From positions 1-8,729 of the forward strand of contig CAZNSG010000172.1 of assembly GCA_964575715.1 (NCBI GenBank): DNA of 8,729 nucleotides. The letters run 5' to 3'. The first letter of the stretch is position 1, and each line of letters starts with the position of its first letter. This DNA is from PNAI01 sp964575715 (GTDB lineage: Bacteria; Pseudomonadota; Alphaproteobacteria; Rhizobiales; Xanthobacteraceae). The notes beneath the pieces were generated by a model. That model was given only the letters and a program-made list of their open reading frames with translations, was not told where the DNA came from and did not search any database. Positions 1 through 6,457 of the stretch are shown in pieces. The translations under genes and the position numbers were made by a program.

Positions 1-1
1 T

Positions 2-1027
2 CTTTTCGCCCAGCCCCGCAATCTAACCAGTGCGCGCTTCTGGTCCATGCTCGCCGATCTCGTGCGGTTCTATCGGCAAGCCACCGGCGATGTCGCTACC
101 CTCGACGACGAGCAAATCAGCCTAGGCGATTACCTTGCGGCCGGCGGCTATGGTGCCGCATTCCGCGATGATCACCTGTTGCCAATGGCGAGCGCAATCT
201 GGTCGGCATCACCCTCTGAAATTTTGGCTTATCCTGCGGCAGCGTTTATCCGATTTCACGACAATCATGGACTATTGCAACTTCGCCATCGCCCCGTCTG
301 GGAAACGGTCATCGGTGGAAGCCGCAACTATGTCCAGCGTCTTATCCTGCCGTTCGCGGAGCGGATTAGGCTCGATACTGCCATTCATGCGGTGCGTCGC
401 ACAGCAGATGGAGTAATGCTGACTGATTCCAACGGACGTACGGATTGCTATGACCACGTCGTCATCGCGACGCATGCAAATCAGGCATTGACGATGCTGA
501 CAGATCCGAGCCCGCCGGAGGGTGAGCTGCTGAATGCATTTCGATACAGCCGCAATCTTGCCGTTCTACACACCGACGACAGTTTCATGCCCAAGCGACG
601 GGCAGCATGGTCAAGCTGGAATTACCTTGGTTCACGGAAAGCAATGCGAACCGGTGTCTGCGTGACCTATTGGATGAACCGCCTGCAGAACATCGAAAGC
701 GATAAACCACTGTTCGTTACGCTCAATCCGCCGCGGCCGCCGCACGCTGGAACACTGCTCCACAGCGAAGTCTACGATCATCCAATCTTCGATGGACAGG
801 CCATCGCAGCACAACGAAAGCTATGGTTGCTCCAAGGCAAGCGGAATACCTGGTTTTGCGGTGCTTATTTTGGCTCGGGCTTCCACGAAGACGGACTACA
901 GGCTGGGTTGGCCGTAGCCGAGCAACTCGGCGGCGTGCGTCGGCCATGGAGCGTGCCAAATGAATCCTGCCGTATCGTGCTTACCGCGCGGAGTATTGCC
1001 AAAGACACACAGGAGTTGCCGGCGTGA
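2..1027 (+). CDS. NAD(P)/FAD-dependent oxidoreductase (COG2907-like), 5'-truncated by window edge
   Basis: The reading frame is open from base 2, so the gene begins outside the window; the ATG at 47 is internal (it is preceded in frame by LFAQPRNLTSARFWS). About 341 residues are visible. The family is usually a little over 400 residues, so the missing part should be the N-terminal Rossmann FAD-binding GxGxxG region. Near the C-terminus (bases 851-922) is the motif FCGAYFGSGFHEDGLQAG, characteristic of this amine-oxidase-like flavoprotein group, where it contributes to FAD binding. A beta strand of the type YDHVVIATHANQAL (about 450-490) is the usual pre-FAD strand. Homologues sit beside DUF1365 and cyclopropane synthase genes and are thought to act on membrane fatty acids (desaturation or oxidation); the exact reaction here is inferred. 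The stop overlaps the next gene's start by 4 bp (GTGA), implying one operon with translational coupling. Identity is fairly sure, substrate unknown. Confidence 0.85.
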   Translation, partial: LFAQPRNLTSARFWSMLADLVRFYRQATGDVATLDDEQISLGDYLAAGGYGAAFRDDHLLPMASAIWSASPSEILAYPAAAFIRFHDNHGLLQLRHRPVWETVIGGSRNYVQRLILPFAERIRLDTAIHAVRRTADGVMLTDSNGRTDCYDHVVIATHANQALTMLTDPSPPEGELLNAFRYSRNLAVLHTDDSFMPKRRAAWSSWNYLGSRKAMRTGVCVTYWMNRLQNIESDKPLFVTLNPPRPPHAGTLLHSEVYDHPIFDGQAIAAQRKLWLLQGKRNTWFCGAYFGSGFHEDGLQAGLAVAEQLGGVRRPWSVPNESCRIVLTARSIAKDTQELPA

Positions 1028-1812
1028 ATTTTCAATCAGCGCTCTACGTCGGATCTGTCATGCATCGACGCCTCCGGCCCCGCATGCACAAGTTTCGCTA
1101 CCGTGCCTTCTGGATTTTGGTCGATCTCGACGAACTTGATAAACTTTCTGGCCGGTTGAGGTTGTTCTCCCACAACCGTTTCAATCTTTTCAGCTTCCAG
1201 GATAAGGACCACGGCGATGGCACAGCAACGCCGCTCCGTGCACATGTGGAACACCATCTCGGCGAGGCAGGAATCAATCTCGCCGGCGGACCGATCCGCC
1301 TGCTTTGCATGCCGCGCACGCTCGGCTACTGCTTTAATCCGCTCAGTGTATACTTCTGCTACCGCGCGGATGGCGCATTAACCGCGCTGGTGTATCAGGT
1401 GCACAATACCTTTGGAGATCGGCACAGTTACGTCATCCCAGTTGAGCAAGGTAGCGGCGCGCGGCACCAGCATTGCCAAAAATCCTTCTACGTTTCCCCC
1501 TTCATGGACATGAACATGCGCTATGACTTCCGGATCACAGATCCAGGACAACGCGTCGGCGTTGGAATTCGCACCAGCTCGTTCGCTACACCCGTCATGA
1601 ACGCCGTTCTGACCGGAGTGCGCAAGCATCTGACCGATCGCAATCTTTTGATCCTGTCTCTGACGATTCCTGCAGTCACGCTGAAGGCGATAGTTGCCAT
1701 CCATTGGGAGGCCATGCGCCTTTGGTTGAAGGGGCTTCGCTTTCACCGACGGCCGATCGCGTCCGAGGGTATGAGCACGATCGTCCCCACGAATCCAACC
1801 GGCTTGGATTAA
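1024..1812 (+). CDS. DUF1365 family protein
   Basis: A 262-residue protein of family DUF1365 (COG3496), close to full family length. Family signatures are visible in order: an N-terminal YVGSVMHRRLRPRMHKFRY segment, the central PRTLGYCFNPLSVYFCYR motif (about residues 97-114), VHNTFGDRHSY, and KSFYVSPFMDMNMRYDF (about 149-165). The conserved His/Arg/Asn set suggests a soluble or membrane-associated enzyme or partner, but the family's biochemical function is not established. The start is GTG at 1024, chosen because it overlaps the upstream TGA (GTGA) and has AGGAG at 1011-1015 with 8-nt spacing. It is co-transcribed with the flanking oxidoreductase and the fatty-acid methyltransferase, so a role in modifying methylated membrane fatty acids is a reasonable inference. 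Nothing looks broken. Confidence 0.9.
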   Translation: MNFQSALYVGSVMHRRLRPRMHKFRYRAFWILVDLDELDKLSGRLRLFSHNRFNLFSFQDKDHGDGTATPLRAHVEHHLGEAGINLAGGPIRLLCMPRTLGYCFNPLSVYFCYRADGALTALVYQVHNTFGDRHSYVIPVEQGSGARHQHCQKSFYVSPFMDMNMRYDFRITDPGQRVGVGIRTSSFATPVMNAVLTGVRKHLTDRNLLILSLTIPAVTLKAIVAIHWEAMRLWLKGLRFHRRPIASEGMSTIVPTNPTGLD

Positions 1813-1818
1813 ATTATC

Positions 1819-3045
1819 ATGTCTATTCAACACCACCACGCCGTCACCCGATCGTTTGATTCGGACCGCCGCCCGCTTTCACGCTCGCTCACCGAAGCAT
1901 TATTGCGCGGGCTTGAGTGCGGTCAGCTTGTCGTCGACACGCCAGCCGGAGAGAGCCTTGTGTTCGATGGAAAACGGCCAGGCCCTCAAGCACGATTGAC
2001 CATCCACAGTTGGCGCTGCCTCTGGCGGCTCGCCACGGGCTGGGGCATCGGCATCGCCGAGGCATACAGGGCTGGTGAGTGGTCTTCGCCAAACATTGCC
2101 GTTGTGCTGCGGCTTGCCTGTCACAATGACGCGGCGGTGGCGTCCCTGAAGTTGCTGCGTCCGCCACGCATTTGGCTCAAACTTCGTCACGCCCTCAACC
2201 GCAACACCCAACACGGTAGCCGGCGCAATATCGCCGCGCATTATGACCTCGGAAATGTGTTTTACGAGAAGTGGCTCGACGCGGGCATGACCTATTCCTC
2301 GGGGCTGTTTTCCTCGGAGGGCCAGACACTGGAGGACGCTCAGGACGCAAAACACGACCGCGCACTGGATCTCTTGGGTTTGGTTGGCGGAGAAACGGTG
2401 CTGGAGATCGGTTGTGGCTGGGGGGGCCTGGCCGAACGGATGATGAATCGGCACGACTGCACCGTGACTGGGATCACGCTTTCGGCAGAGCAACTAGCTT
2501 TCGCGCAGCGGCGGCTGCTTGATTGCACTCTAGCGGGGCGCTGTGATCTGCGCCTGCAAGACTATCGCGAAGTGAGCGGTGAATTCGATCGCATCGTCTC
2601 GATCGAAATGATGGAGGCCGTCGGCGAGGCGTACTGGCCGACATACTTCCAGAAGCTGCGCGAAAGCCTGCGCCCTGGCGGGGTGGCGGTGCTGCAGGTC
2701 ATCACAATCGATGATGCTCGGTTCGAGAACTACCGCCGACGGCCCGACTTCATTCAGAAATACATCTTTCCTGGCGGTATGCTACCGACGACGCAGATTA
2801 TTGAGCGCGAGATTACCAGTGCGGGACTTCAACTCGCGTCCAAGGAATTCTTTGGTGACAGCTATGCTAGGACTCTTGAAGAGTGGCGGCGCCGTTTTCA
2901 GAAAGCTTGGCCAACGATTGAAGCGCTTAGGTTTGACGAGCGTTTCAAGAGAACCTGGGAGTATTATTTCTCCTATTGCCAGGTCGGGTTCGAGGTAGGA
3001 GCGTTAAACGTTGGATTTTACAAGATTACGCGAACTGCGCCGTAG
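1819..3045 (+). CDS. cfa: Cyclopropane-fatty-acyl-phospholipid synthase family SAM methyltransferase
   Basis: A 408-residue enzyme, a normal family length. It uses S-adenosylmethionine to methylenate or methylate the double bond of unsaturated acyl chains in membrane phospholipids. Visible motifs: AHYDLGN (140-146), TYSSGLF (158-164), the SAM-binding motif I VLEIGCGWGG (194-203), TGITLS (217-222), the acidic SIEMMEAVG segment (261-269), and QKYIFPGGMLPT (313-324) near the acyl/active-site pocket. A cysteine-bearing YCQVGFEVG segment (386-394) closes the C-terminus as in Cfa proteins. The ATG at 1819 lies 6 bp after the DUF1365 stop with no clear Shine-Dalgarno, so coupling is likely. The DUF1365 and flavin-oxidoreductase neighbours raise the alternative that it is a methyltransferase making methyl-branched or furan-fatty-acid precursors (UfaM-like) rather than a classical cyclopropane synthase. 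Sequence alone does not separate these, so the symbol denotes the family only. Confidence 0.9.
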   Translation: MSIQHHHAVTRSFDSDRRPLSRSLTEALLRGLECGQLVVDTPAGESLVFDGKRPGPQARLTIHSWRCLWRLATGWGIGIAEAYRAGEWSSPNIAVVLRLACHNDAAVASLKLLRPPRIWLKLRHALNRNTQHGSRRNIAAHYDLGNVFYEKWLDAGMTYSSGLFSSEGQTLEDAQDAKHDRALDLLGLVGGETVLEIGCGWGGLAERMMNRHDCTVTGITLSAEQLAFAQRRLLDCTLAGRCDLRLQDYREVSGEFDRIVSIEMMEAVGEAYWPTYFQKLRESLRPGGVAVLQVITIDDARFENYRRRPDFIQKYIFPGGMLPTTQIIEREITSAGLQLASKEFFGDSYARTLEEWRRRFQKAWPTIEALRFDERFKRTWEYYFSYCQVGFEVGALNVGFYKITRTAP

Positions 3046-3099
3046 ATCCGCTAAATCCTATCCGCCTGCCACGCCTCCGAGGCGAACGGCCATGTAAGG

Positions 3100-3249
3100 G
3101 GTCGGGTTTTCGGGGAAGAGAAATCAGCCGACCTACCGGTCGGACCGTCGAACAAGTTCGAGTTCATTTTCAACCTTCAAACGGCGCGGGCGCTCGGCAT
3201 CGAGCTGCCGTCAGGGCTGCTCTCCATCGCCGACGGGATGATCGAGTAA
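3100..3249 (+). pseudogene. C-terminal remnant of an ABC transporter substrate-binding protein (COG2984-like)
   Basis: From about 3121 the frame reads KSADLPV then GPSNKFEFIFNLQTARALGI and ELPSGLLSIADGMIE, ending at TAA 3247-3249. This matches the usual C-terminal end of a very abundant rhizobial substrate-binding family, which typically ends like KPADLPV...KFELVINLKTAKALGL...PPSLLARADEVIE (recalled from general knowledge, not searched). In-frame sequence further upstream (3055-3120) no longer resembles the family and a stop lies at 3052-3054, so all but roughly the last 40-45 codons of a protein of about 320-330 residues are gone. It is a decayed relic with no start or promoter and marks a deletion or recombination boundary just after the lipid cluster. 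Confidence 0.7.
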
Positions 3250-3373
3250 CTGATCGAGCATTTATAAGTCAGGATAGCTGCACGCCTCACGTGCTGCGTT
3301 GCACAGTAGTCTCGCAGCAAATCGACGTGATGGGTCATTCGCGACCGAGCCATCTCGCACGAAAATCCACCAA

Positions 3374-3399
3374 TGTCCGCAATTCCCTGAAAGCGGACA
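3374..3399. repeat. Inverted repeat TGTCCGC / GCGGACA
   Basis: Perfect 7-bp arms at 3374-3380 and 3393-3399 are separated by 12 bases. There is no T-tract, so it is not a typical intrinsic terminator. It lies about 65 bp upstream of the recombinase remnant and could be an operator, a recombinase-associated site, or one copy of a dispersed intergenic repeat; similar TGTCCGC-type dyads are common in rhizobial intergenic DNA as far as I recall. Confidence 0.4.
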
Positions 3400-3463
3400 C
3401 GATTTCAAAGCCTTTCGGCATACAAGGCAAGTTCGTCCTCCTCTGTAACCAAGGAGTACGATC

Positions 3464-3865
3464 ATGCAAGACAATGCCAATTCCGTGCTACCGGCACCCA
3501 GGCGGACACCCTGGAATAAAGGAAAGCTGATAGGAGCCAAGCCACCGCTACGGCAGAAACACGTTTGGGCGATCCGGACCAAGCTCCAGATCGAGCAACG
3601 AACGCGCGATCTGGCGATGTTCAATCTGGCCATCGACAGCAAGTTGCGAGGCTGCGATGTCGTCGCTCTCAAGGTCGAGGACGTTGCTCCGAATGGCTAT
3701 TCCGTCGATCGGGCGACCGTGCGCCAGAAAAAGACTGGCCGGCCTGTCCGGTTTGAATTGACGGAACAGATTTCAACTCTGACTTTGGGACTTACATCGC
3801 TGGCGATGATCGGCTATTGGGTGATGCGGCACCGTCACGCGATGCCGGCCGGACGGGCCGCGTGA
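3464..3865 (+). pseudogene. Truncated short tyrosine recombinase/integrase with an unrelated C-terminal tail
   Basis: The first 102 residues match the short rhizobial tyrosine-recombinase family: RRTPWNKGKLIGAKPPL, then RTRDLAMFNLAIDSKLRGCD, and VRQKKTGRPVRFELTEQ. Arg62 (in SKLRGCD) fits catalytic Arg I and the Lys in the RQKKTGRP hairpin (89-90) fits the beta-hairpin Lys. Family members run to about 200 residues and carry the HxxR, His/Trp and nucleophilic Tyr in their C-terminal half. All of these are absent here, so the protein cannot be a working recombinase. From base 3770 the frame continues without a stop into 31 foreign residues with a hydrophobic stretch (LTLGLTSLAMIGYWV), then RHRHAMPAGRAA and TGA. 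The start ATG has a strong AAGGAG (3451-3456) at 7-nt spacing, so a chimeric product could still be made. The tail may be the end of a lost membrane-protein gene. Confidence 0.85.
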
Positions 3866-3896
3866 GCGCGGCACCACCGATCGCATCGGGCTACAC

Positions 3897-3901
3897 GGGA
3901 G
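3897..3901 (+). promoter_or_regulatory. Ribosome-binding site fixing the start of the + strand binding protein
   Basis: GGGAG lies 7 nt upstream of the ATG at 3909. This supports that ATG as the real start even though it leaves the protein without a signal peptide. Confidence 0.5.
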
Positions 3902-3908
3902 CTGCGGA

Positions 3909-4850
3909 ATGTCTGCGGGCGAAGCGAAGGCCCTTGACCCGGTTTCGGTGATCGTGTTTCCGGGCGGCTTCAACTGGCCGATCTGGATCGCCCAGGAGAA
4001 GGGCTATTTCGCCGAATGCGGCATTGCGGTCGCGCTCACGCCGACGCCGAACTCGGTGTTCCAGCTCACTAACCTGATTGACGGCCAGTTCGACATTGCC
4101 CACACGGCGATCGACAATGTGGTCGCCTACATGGAGAGCCAGGGCGAGGCCAAAACCAAGGCGCGGCCCGACTTGATCGCATTCATGGGCGTCGACAACG
4201 GCTTTCTGTCGCTGGTGACCGTGCCGGAGGTCAAACGCTACGATGACATCCGCGGCAAGGTGGTGTCGGTGGACGCCATGACCACCGGATACGCCTTCGT
4301 GCTGTTCGATCTGCTCAAGCGCAACGGACTTGCACCTTCCGACTACACGATCGAGCGCGCTGGCGGCGTGCGCGAGCGCTGGCAGGCGCTCCAGGACGGC
4401 AAGCACGCCGGCACGCTGCTGGTCACGCCGCTCGATCTCATCGCCAAGACCATGGGCTTCAACGTGCTGCAATACGCCATTGACCTCTACGGCCATTACC
4501 AGGGCGTGGTCGGTGCCGCGCACCTGGCCTGGGCCGCCGACAATGACGGCCGGCTAGAATCCTATATCCGCGGCTACTGCTCGGGCGTCGCCTATCTCTA
4601 CGAGCCGGCCAACAAGGACGAGGCGATTGCGATTCTGCGCCGGAACGCGCCGCAGATGGCACCTGAGATTGCGGAGCAGAGCTACAGTGCCATGGTGGGG
4701 CCGAAGGGGTTTTTCCGCACCGCCGAGATCGACATTGCAGGTGTGCGCAAGGTGCTCGAACTGCGCAGCGAATATGGCAGGCCGCAGAAGCCGCTCGACG
4801 ATCCGTGGCGCTACTACGACCCGCGCCACTACGAGGCGGCGAAGAAGTAG
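3909..4850 (+). CDS. ABC transporter substrate-binding protein, NMT1/THI5-like, without a visible signal peptide
   Basis: A 313-residue periplasmic-binding-protein fold of the NitT/TauT (SsuA/THI5-like) group. Visible landmarks: VIVFPGGFNWPIWIAQEKGYF (14-34), the usual N-terminal ligand-pocket region with 'GxFxxxGI'; DGQFDIAHTAIDNVVAY (58-74); FMGVDNGFLSLVT (92-104); and the hinge region RGKVVSVDAMTTGYAFVL (115-132). The C-terminal lobe ends with LRSEYGRPQKPLDDPWRYYD. The protein opens directly at mature sequence (MSAGEAKALDPVSV): there is no basic/hydrophobic leader, and none appears in upstream frames at 3840-3908. Homologues are normally exported, so the leader may have been lost in the rearrangement that truncated the recombinase 44 bp upstream, or the protein may be cytoplasmic. 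It converges on the ABC operon with a 4-bp gap and may be a second receptor for it. The ligand is unknown. Confidence 0.85.
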   Translation: MSAGEAKALDPVSVIVFPGGFNWPIWIAQEKGYFAECGIAVALTPTPNSVFQLTNLIDGQFDIAHTAIDNVVAYMESQGEAKTKARPDLIAFMGVDNGFLSLVTVPEVKRYDDIRGKVVSVDAMTTGYAFVLFDLLKRNGLAPSDYTIERAGGVRERWQALQDGKHAGTLLVTPLDLIAKTMGFNVLQYAIDLYGHYQGVVGAAHLAWAADNDGRLESYIRGYCSGVAYLYEPANKDEAIAILRRNAPQMAPEIAEQSYSAMVGPKGFFRTAEIDIAGVRKVLELRSEYGRPQKPLDDPWRYYDPRHYEAAKK

Positions 4851-4854
4851 GCCG

Positions 4855-5709
4855 CTACATCGCCGCGCCGGCGCTCGTCTCCTGGTGCCAGGCGAGCAGC
4901 CGGCGGCGCACCAGTTCCATCGCGCTGATGCAGCAATAGCCAACGATGCCGATCTCGACGATGCCGGCGAACACGCCCGGCGAATCGACGTAGCGCGCGC
5001 TTTGCAGCATGGTGTCGCCGAGCCCGCCGCCGCCCATGATCATTTCGGTCACCAGCGCAACGATGAGGGCGAGCGGCAGCGCCACCTGCAATCCGGTGAG
5101 AATCTGCGGCAGCGCCGCCGGCAGCACAACCTCCCACAGCGTCCGGCGGTCGCTCGCGCCCAGGCTGCGCGCCGACCAGACCAGCTCCTTCTCGACGCTC
5201 TGGGTCGCCGACCAGGTGCCGATAATGACCTGGAAGATCACCGAGAACGCCACCATCAGAATCTTGGACATATCGAACAGGCCGAACCACAGCATGAAGA
5301 TCGGCATCAGCGCGATCTTCGGCATCGGCAGGCCGAACGAGACCAGCGGATCGAAGAACCAGCGCACCGCGACAAACCGCGCGATCATGAGCCCGAGGGC
5401 GACGCCGGCGACAGCGGCGATCGCAAAGCCGGCAAAGGCCCGGTAGAGCGTCAGCACGACGTCCAGCAGGAGCCGACCCGACATCAGGTCGTCGCCGATG
5501 CGCGCGGCCACCGTCGTCATCGCCGGCAGCAGGAACGGCGTCACAATCTGTTGCCGCGCCAGCAGCTCCCACCCGAGCAGAATCGCGCCGACGGTGGCGA
5601 ACGGGCCGAGCGCATCGACGAGCCGGCGCAGCCGCTCGCCGCGGTCGAGCGGGCGCCGCATCGCCGGTGCGGTTTCGATGGGGCGGGCAGCGGCGATGGG
5701 CTGCGCCAT
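4855..5709 (-). CDS. ABC transporter permease 2 (NitT/TauT, SsuC-like)
   Basis: A 284-residue inner-membrane permease with a polar N-terminal extension (about 1-35) and then roughly six hydrophobic segments (near 37-50, 83-110, 121-144, 148-165, 205-224 and 246-264). The cytoplasmic EAA loop, which docks on the ATPase, reads RSLGASDRRTLWEVVLPAAL (181-200), and a GGGGLGD turn (226-232) follows, as in SsuC/TauC proteins. The start ATG at 5709 has GGAGG (+ strand CCTCC at 5717-5721) 7 nt upstream and lies 1 bp after the permease 1 stop. It is the last gene of the minus-strand operon; its TAG is 4 bp from the TAG of the convergent binding-protein gene, leaving no room for a dedicated terminator. 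It resembles permease 1 but is clearly distinct from it, so the pair may form a heterodimeric channel. Confidence 0.92.
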   Translation of the reverse strand: MAQPIAAARPIETAPAMRRPLDRGERLRRLVDALGPFATVGAILLGWELLARQQIVTPFLLPAMTTVAARIGDDLMSGRLLLDVVLTLYRAFAGFAIAAVAGVALGLMIARFVAVRWFFDPLVSFGLPMPKIALMPIFMLWFGLFDMSKILMVAFSVIFQVIIGTWSATQSVEKELVWSARSLGASDRRTLWEVVLPAALPQILTGLQVALPLALIVALVTEMIMGGGGLGDTMLQSARYVDSPGVFAGIVEIGIVGYCCISAMELVRRRLLAWHQETSAGAAM

Positions 5710-5710
5710 A

Positions 5711-6457
5711 CTACTGCCTCCACGCGGTCAGCCAGTCGGACAGCGCGACCCAGGCGCGGTCGGCGACAAAGCCCACCGTCGAAATCACGATCACGCCGGC
5801 GAACATGCCCGGGTAGTGGCCGGCCTCGCCCCACAGGTTGATCATGTGGCCGATGCCATTGTTGGCGATCACCAGTTCGCCGGCCACAATCAAGATGAAG
5901 CACAGCGCGATCGCGGTGCGGATGCCGTTGAGAATCTCGGGCAGCGCCGCAGGCAACACCACCTCCCAAAGCAGCCGGCCTTCGCCGGCGCCGAGGCTGC
6001 GCGCGGTCCACAGCAGCGTCCTATCGACGCCGCGCGCGCCGTTGTAAGCGCTCATCACGATCGGCACCAGAGATCCCACGAAGATCAGCGTGATCTTGGA
6101 GACGTCGCCGATGCCGAGCCAGATGATGGTGAGCGGAATCAGCGCCACCTTCGGCATCGGATAGAGACATTGCAGGATCGGGTTGAGCAGGACGCGCACC
6201 GGCAGATACCACGCAATCAGGATGCCGGCGGCGACGCCGAATGGGATTGCCGCGGCGAGTGCGATCAGGCCGCGGCCGACCGAGCGGGCGGTGTGGTAGT
6301 AGAGGTCGCCGGCCGAGACGCCGCCAAAGGCGGCGATCACGCTGCTCAGCGCCGGCAGCGCGTGTTCGGAAACCAGGCCGGCGCGGGCCACCGTCTCCCA
6401 GAGCGCCGCCAGGATCAGGACCGGCAACGCCCGCCAAAGCACCAGCACCGCGGTCAC
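5711..6457 (-). CDS. ABC transporter permease 1 (NitT/TauT, SsuC-like)
   Basis: A 248-residue integral membrane protein with a BPD_transp_1 domain. Hydrophobic spans lie near 4-20, 63-83, 100-118, 120-138, 180-198 and 217-235. The EAA loop is TARSLGAGEGRLLWEVVLPA (151-170) followed by ALPEIL, and the following GELVIANNGIGHMI matches the family's post-EAA segment. The start is GTG at 6457, which overlaps the ATPase stop as GTGA; a G-rich stretch (six C on the + strand, 6463-6468) 5 nt upstream may act as the ribosome-binding site. It lacks the N-terminal polar extension of permease 2. It is complete and has no odd residues. Confidence 0.92.
   Translation of the reverse strand: MTAVLVLWRALPVLILAALWETVARAGLVSEHALPALSSVIAAFGGVSAGDLYYHTARSVGRGLIALAAAIPFGVAAGILIAWYLPVRVLLNPILQCLYPMPKVALIPLTIIWLGIGDVSKITLIFVGSLVPIVMSAYNGARGVDRTLLWTARSLGAGEGRLLWEVVLPAALPEILNGIRTAIALCFILIVAGELVIANNGIGHMINLWGEAGHYPGMFAGVIVISTVGFVADRAWVALSDWLTAWRQ

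Larger units (their letters stand above)
3046..3463. other. Intergenic debris between the cfa-type gene and the integrase remnant
   Basis: About 420 bases without an intact gene. It holds the C-terminal remnant of an ABC substrate-binding protein (within 3100-3249), an inverted repeat at 3374-3399 and the ribosome-binding site AAGGAG at 3451-3456 for the recombinase remnant. A small dyad CGCCT-CCG-AGGCG (3072-3084) follows the cfa-type stop by 26 bp, but it has no T-tract and is only a weak terminator candidate. A long open frame on the + strand (2976-3530) overlaps the cfa-type C-terminus and matches nothing I recognise, so I take it as chance. Confidence 0.6.

Noticed and set aside
3072..3084. 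CGCCT/AGGCG hairpin after the cfa-type gene as a terminator
   Set aside because: It has a 5-bp stem, a 3-nt loop and no following T-tract; too weak to call.
3128..3143. CCGACC…GGTCGG palindrome as an operator
   Set aside because: It lies within the decayed binding-protein C-terminus and is explained by the codons for DLPVG.
4627..5841. 404-residue + strand open frame over permease 2
   Set aside because: Very Arg/His/Gln/Asp-rich low-complexity shadow opposite two clear permease genes; it has no recognisable domain.
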